A DNA stretch of 64,000 bases, from NCBI GenBank assembly GCA_024642205.1, contig JAHEBQ010000004.1:111720-175719 (forward strand). Direction: 5' to 3'. Shown here in pieces: positions 1 through 9,207 of the stretch (the stretch's first letter is position 1; every line of letters starts with the position of its first letter). Both the position numbers and the translations under genes were made by a program. The notes beneath the pieces were generated by a model. It made no database searches and had not been told where the DNA came from. It saw only the letters and a list, made by a program, of their open reading frames with translations. Source of the stretch: Planctomycetaceae bacterium. Lineage in GTDB: Bacteria > Planctomycetota > Planctomycetia > Pirellulales > Pirellulaceae.

Positions 1-164
1 CAATCGGCAACCGCACCGACCAGCAGGTCCTCCGGGGACCACTGTTCTCCGGTGCCACCAAACTCCAGCGGCGGACCGGAGACGATGGTGGCAAGTCCAT
101 CGGCGTTAAGGTCGACCAGTTCATCAGGCTTGACGGTCGCAGTAACGGAATATTGGTGACTCAT
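1..164 (-). CDS. OsmC-like protein, N-terminal part (truncated by window edge)
   Basis: The reverse strand from the ATG at 164 encodes about 54 residues before the window ends. The N-terminus runs MSHQYSVTATVKPDEL and later has GTGEQWSPEDLLVGAVAD. The SPEDLLVGAVA block is the signature of the OsmC/Ohr superfamily, just before the first redox cysteine, which would lie outside the window. Members are thiol peroxidases or related proteins acting on organic hydroperoxides; the substrate cannot be told from this fragment. The gene begins 13 nt after the stop of the upstream clpP on the same strand, so the two are probably co-transcribed, which would place an oxidative-stress protein with the Clp protease. 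Confidence 0.75.
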   Translation of the reverse strand, partial: MSHQYSVTATVKPDELVDLNADGLATIVSGPPLEFGGTGEQWSPEDLLVGAVAD

Positions 165-177
165 GGCGTTTTCGTTC

Positions 178-771
178 TTACCGGGTTTCGCCGAGGCTGG
201 TAACCACGCGGTCGATCAAGTTAAATTCTCTGGCTTCTTCGGCGGTCATAAAGTTGTCGCGATCGGTGTTGGCTTCGATTTCCTCGAGCGTTTTTCCGGT
301 GTGTTTGACCTGCAACAGGTTCAATCGTTCTTTGACCCGTCGAAGTTCTTTCCGGTGGATCATGATTTCTTCGGCCGTTCCCTGCATGCCGGCAAGTGGC
401 TGGTGGATCATGATGCTCGCATTGGGCAGAGCAAACCGTTTTCCCGCTGTCCCTGCCGTCAACAGCATGGCGCCCATCGAAGCGGCCTGTCCCAGGCAAT
501 ACGTGGCCACGTCGCAGGAGATGAACTGCATCGTATCGTAGATTGCCAGTCCGGCGGTGACACTTCCGCCAGGTGAATTAATGTAAAGGTGAATATCTTT
601 TTTGGGATCTTCTGACTGAAGGAACAACATTTGTGCGACCAGAGAGTTCGCCAGATCGGCGGTCACCTGCTGACCAAGAAAAATGATGCGGTCCTTCAAT
701 AGCCGACTGTAGATGTCGTAGACCCGTTCTTCGCGACCTGAATTGTCGACCACGTAGGGAACGTATGACAT
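178..771 (-). CDS. clpP: ATP-dependent Clp protease proteolytic subunit (second copy)
   Basis: A 197-residue serine peptidase subunit that forms the ClpP tetradecamer and degrades substrates fed by ClpX/ClpA. The nucleophile motif GQAASMGA gives Ser98, MIHQP gives His123 and NTDRD gives Asp172, almost exactly the E. coli mature numbering, so the triad is complete. NSPGGSV forms the oxyanion-strand region. I chose the ATG at 771 ([10 protein letters not shown]) because GGAG lies 9 nt upstream; a TTG three codons earlier directly abuts that GGAG. It lies 145 nt downstream of a divergent clpP paralogue, and the two subunits may form mixed rings as in other bacteria with two ClpPs (inference). 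This copy is the more canonical of the two. Confidence 0.95.
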   Translation of the reverse strand: MSYVPYVVDNSGREERVYDIYSRLLKDRIIFLGQQVTADLANSLVAQMLFLQSEDPKKDIHLYINSPGGSVTAGLAIYDTMQFISCDVATYCLGQAASMGAMLLTAGTAGKRFALPNASIMIHQPLAGMQGTAEEIMIHRKELRRVKERLNLLQVKHTGKTLEEIEANTDRDNFMTAEEAREFNLIDRVVTSLGETR

Positions 772-916
772 GGAATGCAACTCCGATTGACCGGTTGATT
801 GAATGTTAGTTGAAAATGGGTTGGGCCGAAGGTATTGGCCCGCTTGAACGTCGCGTCTGCACGGACATTTGATTTGGCACCGGATTCAGAATGACGCTCC
901 AAACCCGGGTTGTCGC

Positions 917-1573
917 TTATTCGTCGTCATCGTCGTCGGCGCTGCCTTGACGAATGGTCAACTCATCCACGATGCCGTAGGTCTTGGCCTGTTCGGCTGT
1001 CAGGAAGAAATCGCGATTGGTGTCATGCGCAATTTGCTCAACGGTCTGTCCGGTGTGCTTGGCGAGAATCTCATTGAGAACGGTGCGGTTACGCAGGATT
1101 TCATCGGCCTGGATTTCGATATCGCTGACCTGGCCACCCACACCGCCGTGGGGTTGATGAATCATGACTCGCGAGTTGGGCAGGCAAAACCGTTTTCCCT
1201 TGGTTCCGCCAGCCAGCAGGACAGCTGCTCCACTGGCGGCCTGGCCAACGCAGAACGTCGCAACAGGACACGACATGATTTGCATGACGTCGTAGATCGC
1301 AAGCGTCGCGATGACGTCGCCACCGGGTGAGTTGAGATAGAAGTTGATCGGTTTCTTTTTGTTTTCGCTTTGAAGGTAGAGCAACTTCATGACCAGTTCA
1401 TTCGCGTTACCGGTGTGAATTTCACCTTGCAGGAACACGATTCGGTTCTCCAGCAAAAGATCACCCAACGTCATTTGACGTTGTCGCTGATAGGACGCTG
1501 AAGAATAGGAGTTTTGAAGTTCAGAAAGCGGGTCCCGAATGACCGATCCAGTACTTGAGGCGAGGTTACCCAT
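917..1573 (-). CDS. clpP: ATP-dependent Clp protease proteolytic subunit (first, divergent copy)
   Basis: A ClpP family peptidase with an intact triad, here numbered from the ATG at 1573: Ser114 in GQAASGAA, His139 in MIHQP and Asp188 in TNRD. It has a longer, Ser-rich N-terminus (ASSTGSVIRDPLSELQ) before the family start at RQMTLGDLLLENRIVFLQG, and a very acidic C-terminal tail (SADDDDDE). The reading frame is open upstream to a TTG at 1660, adding 29 residues. A promoter candidate at 1697-1726 would allow either start; the ATG has only a weak GGA ahead of it. The gene lies between tig and the second clpP, the usual tig-clpP neighbourhood. The divergence of the two copies suggests separate roles rather than a recent duplication. 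Confidence 0.93.
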   Translation of the reverse strand: MGNLASSTGSVIRDPLSELQNSYSSASYQRQRQMTLGDLLLENRIVFLQGEIHTGNANELVMKLLYLQSENKKKPINFYLNSPGGDVIATLAIYDVMQIMSCPVATFCVGQAASGAAVLLAGGTKGKRFCLPNSRVMIHQPHGGVGGQVSDIEIQADEILRNRTVLNEILAKHTGQTVEQIAHDTNRDFFLTAEQAKTYGIVDELTIRQGSADDDDDE

Positions 1574-1696
1574 TGCTGATCCGTGATTGATTGGTGAGTT
1601 GCCGTTGACGACAAAGTTCTTTTCAAGCGTATTGACGTGACAACGCGGGAACCGATTCAATTCGATTTCCGATCGTCATGCAATAAGGCTATCGCG

Positions 1697-1726
1697 ATTA
1701 CAAAATGGAGACAAGACGAGATTCAA
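1697..1726 (-). promoter_or_regulatory. Candidate sigma70-type promoter of the first clpP
   Basis: On the minus strand TTGAAT (1726-1721) and TGTAAT (1702-1697) are separated by 18 nt. Transcription would start near 1690, about 30 nt ahead of the possible TTG start (1660) and 117 nt ahead of the ATG (1573). Read by eye; planctomycete promoter rules are not well defined. Confidence 0.35.
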
Positions 1727-2071
1727 GTCGATTGGACACTCGAGAATGACGACAGCTCGAACGAGCGGTAGTCGTTTCAATCCGGTTTCGTGAAACCGGC
1801 GTTGTGAACAACATTTCACGCCGAAAAACTGTCTCATGCGCGATCAGGTTTAACAGCATGGACAGTTGGACGGAGTCGTCCGGTAAGGGACGCCGCGACA
1901 CCTGTGAAACAGTCATGAGCCGACAGGCTCTAGGGAACGTTCTCGCGGTGTCGGCTTTGAGATGACTCCGAATTCAACCGCTTATTCCGCTGCCGGACAC
2001 CGGAAATCAATTGCCGGCGGCAAACCTTGGGCGCAACCGCGACAGGCTACTTTAAAAGGAACCAACCCACA

Positions 2072-2091
2072 CCCGGGGGTAACCCGCCGGG
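2072..2091 (-). terminator. Possible terminator downstream of tig
   Basis: On the minus strand the 20 bases can fold into an outer 5-bp stem CCCGG/CCGGG, a bulged C and an inner GGG/CCC pair with a three-base loop. It lies about 74 nt beyond the tig stop. The T-rich stretch (TTCCTTTT) follows only after about 12 nt, so it may be a hairpin stabilising the 3' end rather than an intrinsic terminator. Confidence 0.3.
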
Positions 2092-2164
2092 AGTAAAGCA
2101 CGCTCAGCCTTGCCTTGTCACAAACACCTGGAACGATTCGCCCCAGGATTGCCACGTCGTCAAT

Positions 2165-3637
2165 CTAATCTCGTTCCGGCTTCATGCCTGGTACGGGTTC
2201 GGCTTCACCTCCATCGTACTTGGCTTCGGGGATTTGATTTTTTCGGCCAGCGGCGAAGTACGTCAAAGCCGTGGTATCGGGTTTCGGATTCGTCTCGTAT
2301 TCGGTCCCTTTGAACGCCGCGCTTTCTGTGATCAGATCGATAACTTTTCTTTCGATGATCATATTACGGAGCGAGTCCATTTGACCGGCTCGTTCCAGTC
2401 GAGCTCTTACTCGACGCGGAGAGTCCTGCTGCTGCATCGCGATCCGGGCGATTTCGATTTCATAGTCCCCGGGTTCGTCCTCAACCTTTTCTTCTTCCGC
2501 GATTCGTTCGAGAATAAAGTGTTCTTTGAGCAACGTTTCGGTTTTTTCGAGGATGTTTTTGCGAAGCGTATTTTCCCGAGCGACCAGTTCCTGTTCAGAA
2601 AAACCGCTGGATCGCATTTCCATCACGGCTCGGTCCAGTTCGCGTCGAGACTGACGTCGGAGCAAGTCGGGAGGCAATTCCCAGTCCGCGGATTCGGTCA
2701 GAACCTTGCTGATCTGGTTCCGAATGGTCTCACGTTGGGCATACTGTAATCGTTCTTCCATCGACGAACGTACCAGCTCTTTGAGTTTGTCGACCGACTC
2801 GAGTCCAAGTTGCGAGGCGATTTCTTCGGGGGTTTTGCCTTCGACTCGTTTGACATCGAGGATTTCAAACTCGAGTTCAATCGTCTTGCCACGAAGATTC
2901 TCATTTTCAGCATGTTCACTGATTTCGACGTTCACGGTCTTCCGGTCGTCGGCATGGGCACCGATCAGAAGTTTGTCAAATCCCTCCACCGTCGCATCTG
3001 CGAGACTGAGGGTCGGACGAACTTGAATCAGCTGCTCGTCTTTGGTGTTGATGTCTTCTCCATCGAAACGACTGGTGATATTGCAAACCACATAGTCCGA
3101 GGCCTTAACAGCATCGTCGACAGGAGCCAGATCAGAAAATTGTTGAGCCAGGTTGCCGATGTGGGAGTCGATGTCGGCATCGGTGAATTCACGCTCCGGC
3201 CGCTCGAGTGCAAGTCCTTTCCATTTCGGAAGGTCAAACTCGGGCCGAACTTCGATGTTGAATTCGTAAGTCAAATCGCCTTCTTCGGGAATAACGACCT
3301 GCTCGAAATCAAGATCGGGCTCGCTGATTGCAGAAAAATCTTCTGTTTCGCTAACCTGTGAGAGACTGTCCATCAAAATCGAACCCTTCACCTGGCCCGA
3401 TAGCTGCTTGCGAAATTTCTTTTCCACCAACTGCCGCGGTGCTTTGCCGATTCGAAATCCAGGGACTTCGGCCTTCGGTACGAGTTCATCAAATTGCTTG
3501 GAAAAATATCTTTCGATATCGCCACGTGGAACCGTCACGGTCACGTGTCGTTCGCAGGCACTTGTCTGTTTGACTTCAACCGAAAGGTTCAGTTTTGTTT
3601 TTTCTTCGGCTTCTGCTTCACTTGTCTCGGTATTCAC
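2165..3637 (-). CDS. tig: Trigger factor, ribosome-bound chaperone and prolyl isomerase
   Basis: This 490-residue protein binds the ribosome near the exit tunnel and shields nascent chains. The ribosome-binding N-domain shows VPGFRIGKAP at about residues 59-68 (family signature GFRxGxxP). The middle part corresponds to the FKBP-like PPIase domain, and the C-terminal arm domain is helical and rich in Glu and Arg. The C-terminus carries an extra tail ending GGEAEPVPGMKPERD, making the protein longer than the usual roughly 430-450 residues. The start is GTG at 3637, preceded by AGGA with 8-nt spacing. It lies upstream of two clpP genes on the same strand, as in many bacteria, though about 590 bp separate it from the first. 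Confidence 0.95.
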   Translation of the reverse strand: MNTETSEAEAEEKTKLNLSVEVKQTSACERHVTVTVPRGDIERYFSKQFDELVPKAEVPGFRIGKAPRQLVEKKFRKQLSGQVKGSILMDSLSQVSETEDFSAISEPDLDFEQVVIPEEGDLTYEFNIEVRPEFDLPKWKGLALERPEREFTDADIDSHIGNLAQQFSDLAPVDDAVKASDYVVCNITSRFDGEDINTKDEQLIQVRPTLSLADATVEGFDKLLIGAHADDRKTVNVEISEHAENENLRGKTIELEFEILDVKRVEGKTPEEIASQLGLESVDKLKELVRSSMEERLQYAQRETIRNQISKVLTESADWELPPDLLRRQSRRELDRAVMEMRSSGFSEQELVARENTLRKNILEKTETLLKEHFILERIAEEEKVEDEPGDYEIEIARIAMQQQDSPRRVRARLERAGQMDSLRNMIIERKVIDLITESAAFKGTEYETNPKPDTTALTYFAAGRKNQIPEAKYDGGEAEPVPGMKPERD

Positions 3638-4070
<433 letters not shown>

Positions 4071-4568
4071 AATGAGGAATCCAGCTGTTCAAAAATTCGC
4101 AGCATCGTCCCAATTGTCAAAATCGGATTATACGCCGGGATAATCAGGCTGCAAGTGCTCCCGCAGTCCCGACGACCGGATAAGTCTAGCATCAAAATAT
4201 TTGATCTTCTTCAACCAATTCCTTAAACTACGGCAATCTTTGAACCCAATGTCTGTCCTGTTGTCCAACTTGTGTTATCCAACCTGGAATCATCCAGCCT
4301 TCTGGCTCCGGCGGTCGTGCCTGTTTGCCAGAGAACATTATCGCAGAATGCGGATTGGGCCAGATTCGAAGATCACGGCAGCCGATCGGATAAAAGTGTG
4401 GTTTTTGACTTAAGCTGGCCTGATTGCCAATAATCTGGCATCAATGGATAGATGGTAGCCAATGTTGACTTTTGGGTTGGATGTTGGTCGAATTGGTCTG
4501 TCATTCGCGGACTGCCATGAACGACGAGGCGACGGAAAGAGTTAAATGGATTCGAATCGAGGAAAAGC
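4071..4568. other. Intergenic region upstream of the FHA gene
   Basis: Nearly 500 bp between the divergent tRNA and FHA gene. I see no gene, repeat or convincing promoter; open frames here are short and have no signal or domain features. Confidence 0.5.
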
Positions 4569-5516
4569 ATGCTCAACGCAAAACTAGTCGTTGTCGGTGG
4601 TGATGCCAAGAAAGCTGAAGTTCAGCTCAAACTACCGACGGTCATTGGCCGCGGTAAAGAGGCAGGTTTGACGGTCCCGCATGCGTTGGTCAGTCGTCGA
4701 CACACTGAAATCTTCGAGCGAGAAGGGCGTCTATTCGTTCGAGACTTGGGGTCACTCAATGGAACCTATGTCAACAACACCCGGATCGAAAACGACCAGC
4801 CCCTTGAGCCGAATCAACTCTTGACGCTTGGAAACATAACGTTTCGGGCGGTTTACGAAATCGAAACGCATGACACGGCGTGCGTCTTGTCCACGGCAGA
4901 AACGGTTTCGATAGATGAAATCAAAACGCTTCGCGGCGTCGACGTTAATGATGTGATTGAGATTCAAACGCCTGATGGAAAAGAACAAGTTTCTTCCATC
5001 AGCGATGTTGTCTCTTTTGATGAGACTGTACCGGTCGACATGATTTCGTCTGAAAACCAACCGGTTGATTCGTTGAAACCAGATTCCGTTCCGGAAACCG
5101 GGCGGGAATTCGTAGAGCATGTCGCGCCGGCCAAATGGGCAGATCCAGCGAACCACCGGAACGGACCGGACTTTCTTGACGATGACGAAGGTGGGAATTT
5201 CACGGCGGGAGACACCGACAAGAGCTTCCTTGATAGAACGACAAGCGATGGCTCAGCCATTGGAATCTCGGGATTCTCACTCGAATTGGGTGAAGCTGAT
5301 TCTGCCAGTAAGTCCGTTTCGGCGAGCGCTTTGGATGAACTTCCGGTCGGACGACCTGCCGCGAGTTCTGTGGGGAGCATCGACACGGGAGAAGACGTCA
5401 AGAAATCGGTAAGTCAGATTGACCCCGATGCGATCGATTTGGGTGTCGAGGAAAAGAAAGCCAGGATCGAAGCGGATTCACGTTTGGGGTCTTTTCTCAA
5501 GAAGCTGCCCAGGTAA
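4569..5516 (+). CDS. FHA-domain phosphothreonine-binding protein
   Basis: A 315-residue protein with an N-terminal forkhead-associated domain at about residues 5-95. The diagnostic pieces are VIGRGKEAGL, VSRRHTEI and LGSLNGTYVN, giving the Arg, Ser-Arg-His and Asn that contact phosphothreonine. The remaining roughly 220 residues are acidic and Ser/Thr-rich with no recognisable domain and are probably disordered, perhaps themselves phosphorylated. No signal peptide or membrane segment is seen, so it should be cytoplasmic. The ATG follows GAGGAAAAGC, a good ribosome-binding site. The next gene on the same strand is a sigma factor 271 bp away; a signalling link with a Ser/Thr kinase is plausible but not shown here. 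Confidence 0.85.
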   Translation: MLNAKLVVVGGDAKKAEVQLKLPTVIGRGKEAGLTVPHALVSRRHTEIFEREGRLFVRDLGSLNGTYVNNTRIENDQPLEPNQLLTLGNITFRAVYEIETHDTACVLSTAETVSIDEIKTLRGVDVNDVIEIQTPDGKEQVSSISDVVSFDETVPVDMISSENQPVDSLKPDSVPETGREFVEHVAPAKWADPANHRNGPDFLDDDEGGNFTAGDTDKSFLDRTTSDGSAIGISGFSLELGEADSASKSVSASALDELPVGRPAASSVGSIDTGEDVKKSVSQIDPDAIDLGVEEKKARIEADSRLGSFLKKLPR

Positions 5517-5787
5517 TTCCTCCCTCCAGCGCCTTTGAACGCAACATCCGGTGAAGTCGCAGCCGACCTTTGCGATCGGCAAGGATAATATTCGCTGGGC
5601 GTAACCGCCAGTTTCATGGAATCGAAGCGGCCGTTACCTTGTTCGATCACATTCAACCAGCGTGTCCTCGTGCCGACTCGAAACCGGGCCAGTTGGCTTC
5701 CGGAGTCGCCAATGCGCTACCTCTCCTTGCAATTTGAATTCGCTTCATTCACCATCGATGCATTGCCAAACTCCCGAAAGCGGAATT

Positions 5788-6429
5788 ATGAAACGATCCA
5801 ATGAAATTGATCGGATGCTGATCGCCCGGATTCGTTCCGGTGATTCCGATGCCTGGACCGACTTGATCGCCCGCTACGAAGGCCGTTTGTTGGCATTTGT
5901 CGACAGCCGACTGTCCAATCGTTCTGCGAGTGAAGACATTGTTCAGGAGGCATTTGTAGGATTCCTGAACAGTCTCCCCAATTATGACGGACGCCGAGCG
6001 CTGGAAAGCTACCTGTTCTCAATCTGTGCCTACAAGTTGACCGATTATCTTCGTCGCGAGGGACGTCGTCCGGCGATTCCACTTTCCGCCGGACCTGACT
6101 CCAGTGGCCAATGGCAATTGACTGGCAATGCCCGCCCTGCGAGCAGCATCGCCAGGAGCGTTGAACGAAAACGAATCGAAGAAGACGCCATCATCGAAGC
6201 CATCGGGTCGCAGGTCGAAAAGTGGAAAGAAAAAGGGGACTGGACCAAGCTAAAGTGCATGGAGTTGCTAATCGTCCGGGGCCGATCCAACAAAGATGTC
6301 GCCGAAACATTGGGGATTACTGAGCAGCAGGTCGCAAATTTCAAATTTGATTTTCTCTCCCGGTTGCGAACGCTGATCAAACGGCAGGGGCTCTCCCAGG
6401 AAGTGTTCCCGGAACTTTACGAGGAGTAA
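5788..6429 (+). CDS. ECF-type RNA polymerase sigma factor
   Basis: This 213-residue protein has a sigma-70 region 2 at about residues 25-95, including the core-binding and -10 recognition motif SEDIVQEAFVGFLNSL and WxYL-like ESYLFSICAYKLTDYLRR. A charged linker of about 60 residues leads to a region 4 helix-turn-helix near 165-205 (GRSNKDVAETLGITEQQVA). Regions 1 and 3 are absent, as in extracytoplasmic-function sigmas. I chose the ATG at 5788, where similarity to the family begins; the frame stays open upstream to 5662, but that part looks non-coding. No anti-sigma gene is adjacent; the nearest upstream partner is the FHA protein. The regulon is unknown. Confidence 0.88.
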   Translation: MKRSNEIDRMLIARIRSGDSDAWTDLIARYEGRLLAFVDSRLSNRSASEDIVQEAFVGFLNSLPNYDGRRALESYLFSICAYKLTDYLRREGRRPAIPLSAGPDSSGQWQLTGNARPASSIARSVERKRIEEDAIIEAIGSQVEKWKEKGDWTKLKCMELLIVRGRSNKDVAETLGITEQQVANFKFDFLSRLRTLIKRQGLSQEVFPELYEE

Positions 6430-6477
6430 CGACCCATCCGTTCCAGTGTTCTGCCTGCCAGGATCGTCATGCCTGTG

Positions 6478-6837
6478 TTAGTTGCTTTTGCAGGCAACAA
6501 CTGGTTTGCGAACCGGAAGATGGTGATAAACCAAAAACACCAACCAGAAACCGGCGGCGCAGAAATAGAAACCCAAACCCGTGTGATCAGACACGAGCGA
6601 CTCAAGGCAGAAATCAATCGTTAGCAGGGTGTGAATCGAAAATTCGAAACGGTTGCGAAAACAGGACTGAAAGACAAAACAACTGACCAGCCAAGCCGTC
6701 GCGAAACCGGCTCCCAGGAACCGGACCTGCTCCGGATCCGCCAGGTTAAGCAAGTGGAAATACGTGAGATAAAGTCCCAGCAAATAAAGACTGACCGGGT
6801 ACCAGGCGAGTTTGTCCAGATGTTTCATTGAATTCAT
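6478..6837 (-). CDS. Small integral membrane protein, unknown function
   Basis: A 119-residue protein with about three hydrophobic segments (near residues 12-31, 40-60 and 84-104) and short polar ends. I do not recognise a family. It lies 107 bp downstream of the multifunctional fatty-acid oxidation gene on the same strand, so it could be its distal partner, and it faces the sigma factor gene convergently. There is no clear Shine-Dalgarno before the ATG at 6837; a second Met lies three codons later. The aromatic-rich hydrophobic pattern argues for a real gene, but the call rests on composition alone. Confidence 0.5.
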   Translation of the reverse strand: MNSMKHLDKLAWYPVSLYLLGLYLTYFHLLNLADPEQVRFLGAGFATAWLVSCFVFQSCFRNRFEFSIHTLLTIDFCLESLVSDHTGLGFYFCAAGFWLVFLVYHHLPVRKPVVACKSN

Positions 6838-6944
6838 GCGGGGATTCGGGCACTTTTTCGTGCAGAGTTGTTCCAGGGAACCCTTTGCGGGTGTTGCAAA
6901 CTCTGATAACGATGTCGTCCGGGGGATGAAGGCTCAATCTGCTT

Positions 6945-9053
6945 CTAGCGATAAAATTTTCCCTGTGCATCGGCGATCGCTTTGATCATCGTGTTGGGCG
7001 CCCTCCGTTCGTCAACTTCGCTGATGGCGTAAAGGGCTCGTTTGACCTGATCGATTCCAACCTGATCCGCCCAGAAGAGAATGCCGCCTTGATGTTGTGG
7101 AAACGAAATTCCGTGAATGATGCACAAATCAATGTCACGATAGTCGTCCACAATCTCATCTTCAAGAAGGTTGGTCGCTTCCAAAACCATGGCTGACAAA
7201 ATCTGAGTGGAGACCTGTTTTGAGTCGATCTCCAACGGTACCCGCGATTCATCACGATAACCGCTGATCAACTTCATCACGTCGTCGTTCCAGATCCGGT
7301 CGCCTCGAGGGTCGGGATAGTGGTAAAAACCTTTTCCCGTCTTGCGGCCGAGGCGACCGGATTTGACCATTTTTGGCAGGATCGGTGAAAGCGTCACGCA
7401 TTGCAAACCCGCTTCCCACATCGTTCGTCCGGCGTACATGCATGTATCGGCACCGATGACGTCGATGATTTCGAATGGGCCACCCAGGAAGCCAAATTCG
7501 CGCATGGCTTCGTCGATCGTTTCAATCGAAACACCTTGCGTGAACAGCCGTATCGACTGGTCAATCATTGCTGCGAGCAATCGATTGACGACGAAGCCAG
7601 CTCCATCGTTCATCGCGACCGGCATCTTGCGTAACGTTTTGATGAATCCAACCGCGGTCGCGATTGACTGTTCGGACGTCTCCGGGCCGCAAACCACCTC
7701 GACCAGGGACATCAGTTCGGGGTGGCAAAAATGGATCCCACAAAAGTTCTTCGGACGGGTCAAGAACCGGGCCAGATTCTCGATCGGGATCGCGGAAGTA
7801 TTGGTCGCGATGATGGTGTTTTCGGTGACCGCGGCTTCGATCCTTTGCAGCACAATCTTTTTGACATCGATGGTCTCGACGACAGATTCGATAACCAGTT
7901 CGGTGGCGCTGAAAGCGGAATAGTCGGTTGTTGCGGCGATCGATGCAGTGGATCCGTTAACGCCAAGTTCTGCCGCGACCGAATCCGCCAATCCCGGGGC
8001 GGCATCATGAATCACTACGGAGATTCCCCGGCTGAGACAGATTTCCGCGATCGCGCGACCCATCAAGCCGGCACCGACAATGCCGACCGAGGAGATTTTC
8101 GCTGGTTGCAATTCCAAGTCGACGAGCCCCGGCTGCTTTTTGTTGTGGTCCACCAGGAAAAAGTGATTGAGTAACCCACGACTGGCGGGGCTGCCCCAGA
8201 CTTGTGCCATCGCGACGGATTCGGAATCCCAAGCCTGCTTGATCGGCAGCGGCGCGGTTCGCGCCAGATGTTCCAACACGACCGTAGGTGCGTACGGAAA
8301 TACGTCCTTGTTTTCAATGATTTGTTTGCCATACCGCACGACCATCGATTCGATATCGCCTGGATTGGAAACCGGATCCATGATCACACGTCGGTCGTGC
8401 ACGAATGACTCGGATGTCGATACGCGGCCGATCATTGCGATGGCTTCTTCGATCAGCTTGTCTTGATCAACGACGGCATCCACGAAGCCCATGTTCCTGG
8501 ATTCTTCGGCCGAAACCAATCGACCGCTGGTGATCAGATCGGTGGCAACTTCAAGACTCGCGATCCGTGGAAGCCTCGCGGTTCCGGCCCAGCCCGGAAC
8601 CAGTCCCAGCTTGACCTCCGGAAGTCCCAGGATCGTTCGGCGGTCGTGACTGGCGATTCGGCAGTCGCACCAAAGTGCCAGTTCGAGCCCTCCTCCAACG
8701 CAGGCGCCATGAATGGCTGAAACCGAAACAAATGGACATCGGCTGAACCGGGCCATCACTGCCCTGCCCTTTTCGCAAAACTCGACGATCTTTTTGTCGG
8801 GCCAGTCCAGGGTCCCCACGATCTTCTTGAGGTCGGCGCCGGCAACGAAAATCGTGGGCTTCGCCGAAAACAGTATCACGCCTTTCAGGTCATCACGCTC
8901 GGCCAGTCGTGCCATCGCTTGATCCAGTTCGGTGAACAACTGATCGTTCAGGATGTTGGCACCCGAACCCGGTAGGTCCATTGTGATCAGCGCGATTCCG
9001 GGCTGAAGTTGTTTCACCGTTACAGCAGGAATTGATTCTTCAGTCATCTTCAT
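6945..9053 (-). CDS. Fused enoyl-CoA hydratase / 3-hydroxyacyl-CoA dehydrogenase
   Basis: A 702-residue two-enzyme protein of fatty acid beta-oxidation, like the FadB/FadJ alpha subunit. Residues about 10-200 form a crotonase domain with the oxyanion stretch GACVGGGLELAL and the second catalytic Glu in LPEVKLGLVPGWAGT. From about 318 a Rossmann fold begins (SVGIVGAGLMGRAIAE, NAD-binding), with the catalytic His region GIHFCHPELM. The C-terminal dehydrogenase domains contain FVVNRLLAAM and LGRKTGKGFYHYP. It hydrates trans-2-enoyl-CoA and oxidises the L-3-hydroxyacyl-CoA in the cytoplasm. No thiolase (FadA/FadI) gene is beside it, so the partner must be elsewhere. The start is the ATG at 9053; a second Met two codons in is equally possible. 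Confidence 0.93.
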   Translation of the reverse strand: MKMTEESIPAVTVKQLQPGIALITMDLPGSGANILNDQLFTELDQAMARLAERDDLKGVILFSAKPTIFVAGADLKKIVGTLDWPDKKIVEFCEKGRAVMARFSRCPFVSVSAIHGACVGGGLELALWCDCRIASHDRRTILGLPEVKLGLVPGWAGTARLPRIASLEVATDLITSGRLVSAEESRNMGFVDAVVDQDKLIEEAIAMIGRVSTSESFVHDRRVIMDPVSNPGDIESMVVRYGKQIIENKDVFPYAPTVVLEHLARTAPLPIKQAWDSESVAMAQVWGSPASRGLLNHFFLVDHNKKQPGLVDLELQPAKISSVGIVGAGLMGRAIAEICLSRGISVVIHDAAPGLADSVAAELGVNGSTASIAATTDYSAFSATELVIESVVETIDVKKIVLQRIEAAVTENTIIATNTSAIPIENLARFLTRPKNFCGIHFCHPELMSLVEVVCGPETSEQSIATAVGFIKTLRKMPVAMNDGAGFVVNRLLAAMIDQSIRLFTQGVSIETIDEAMREFGFLGGPFEIIDVIGADTCMYAGRTMWEAGLQCVTLSPILPKMVKSGRLGRKTGKGFYHYPDPRGDRIWNDDVMKLISGYRDESRVPLEIDSKQVSTQILSAMVLEATNLLEDEIVDDYRDIDLCIIHGISFPQHQGGILFWADQVGIDQVKRALYAISEVDERRAPNTMIKAIADAQGKFYR

Positions 9054-9152
9054 GGGTGGGTTGGGTTCGCTGCGTTAAGTCTCAGCCATGCTAGATGCCG
9101 GTGACATCGAATTAAAGGCAGGGCAACAGCCGGGAATCGAGGCCGGCGAAGA

Positions 9153-9161
9153 TGCTATACT
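9153..9161 (+). promoter_or_regulatory. Extended -10 promoter element before the DUF4430 gene
   Basis: TGCTATACT is an extended -10 (TGn + TATACT) 46 nt before the ATG at 9208. No good -35 is seen, which is tolerated by extended -10 promoters. The same TGnTATACT form occurs at 9810-9818 before the next gene. Confidence 0.35.
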
Positions 9162-9207
9162 AAAGGTCGACGTTGCGAATGAACTAACAGGAAAATGTGA
9201 GTTTATC

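Larger units (their letters stand above)
1574..2164. other. Long tig-clpP interval with two inverted repeats
   Basis: No convincing gene is seen; the small open frames here show no family features. The interval holds the promoter candidate at 1697-1726, an 8-bp inverted repeat (1918-1925 with 1949-1956, arms AGCCGACA/TGTCGGCT, 23-nt loop), and a compact GC hairpin at 2072-2091. The space is unusually long for a tig-clpP junction and suggests that clpP is transcribed separately from tig. Confidence 0.5.

Noticed and set aside
163..576. Open frame opposite the second clpP
   Set aside because: Lies wholly antisense to a well-supported clpP, has no recognised domain and no ribosome-binding site; a chance frame from codon bias.
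9054..9207. Cobalamin riboswitch ahead of the DUF4430 gene
   Set aside because: I looked for the B12-box and did not see it; the region is also short for a cobalamin riboswitch, so it is not called.
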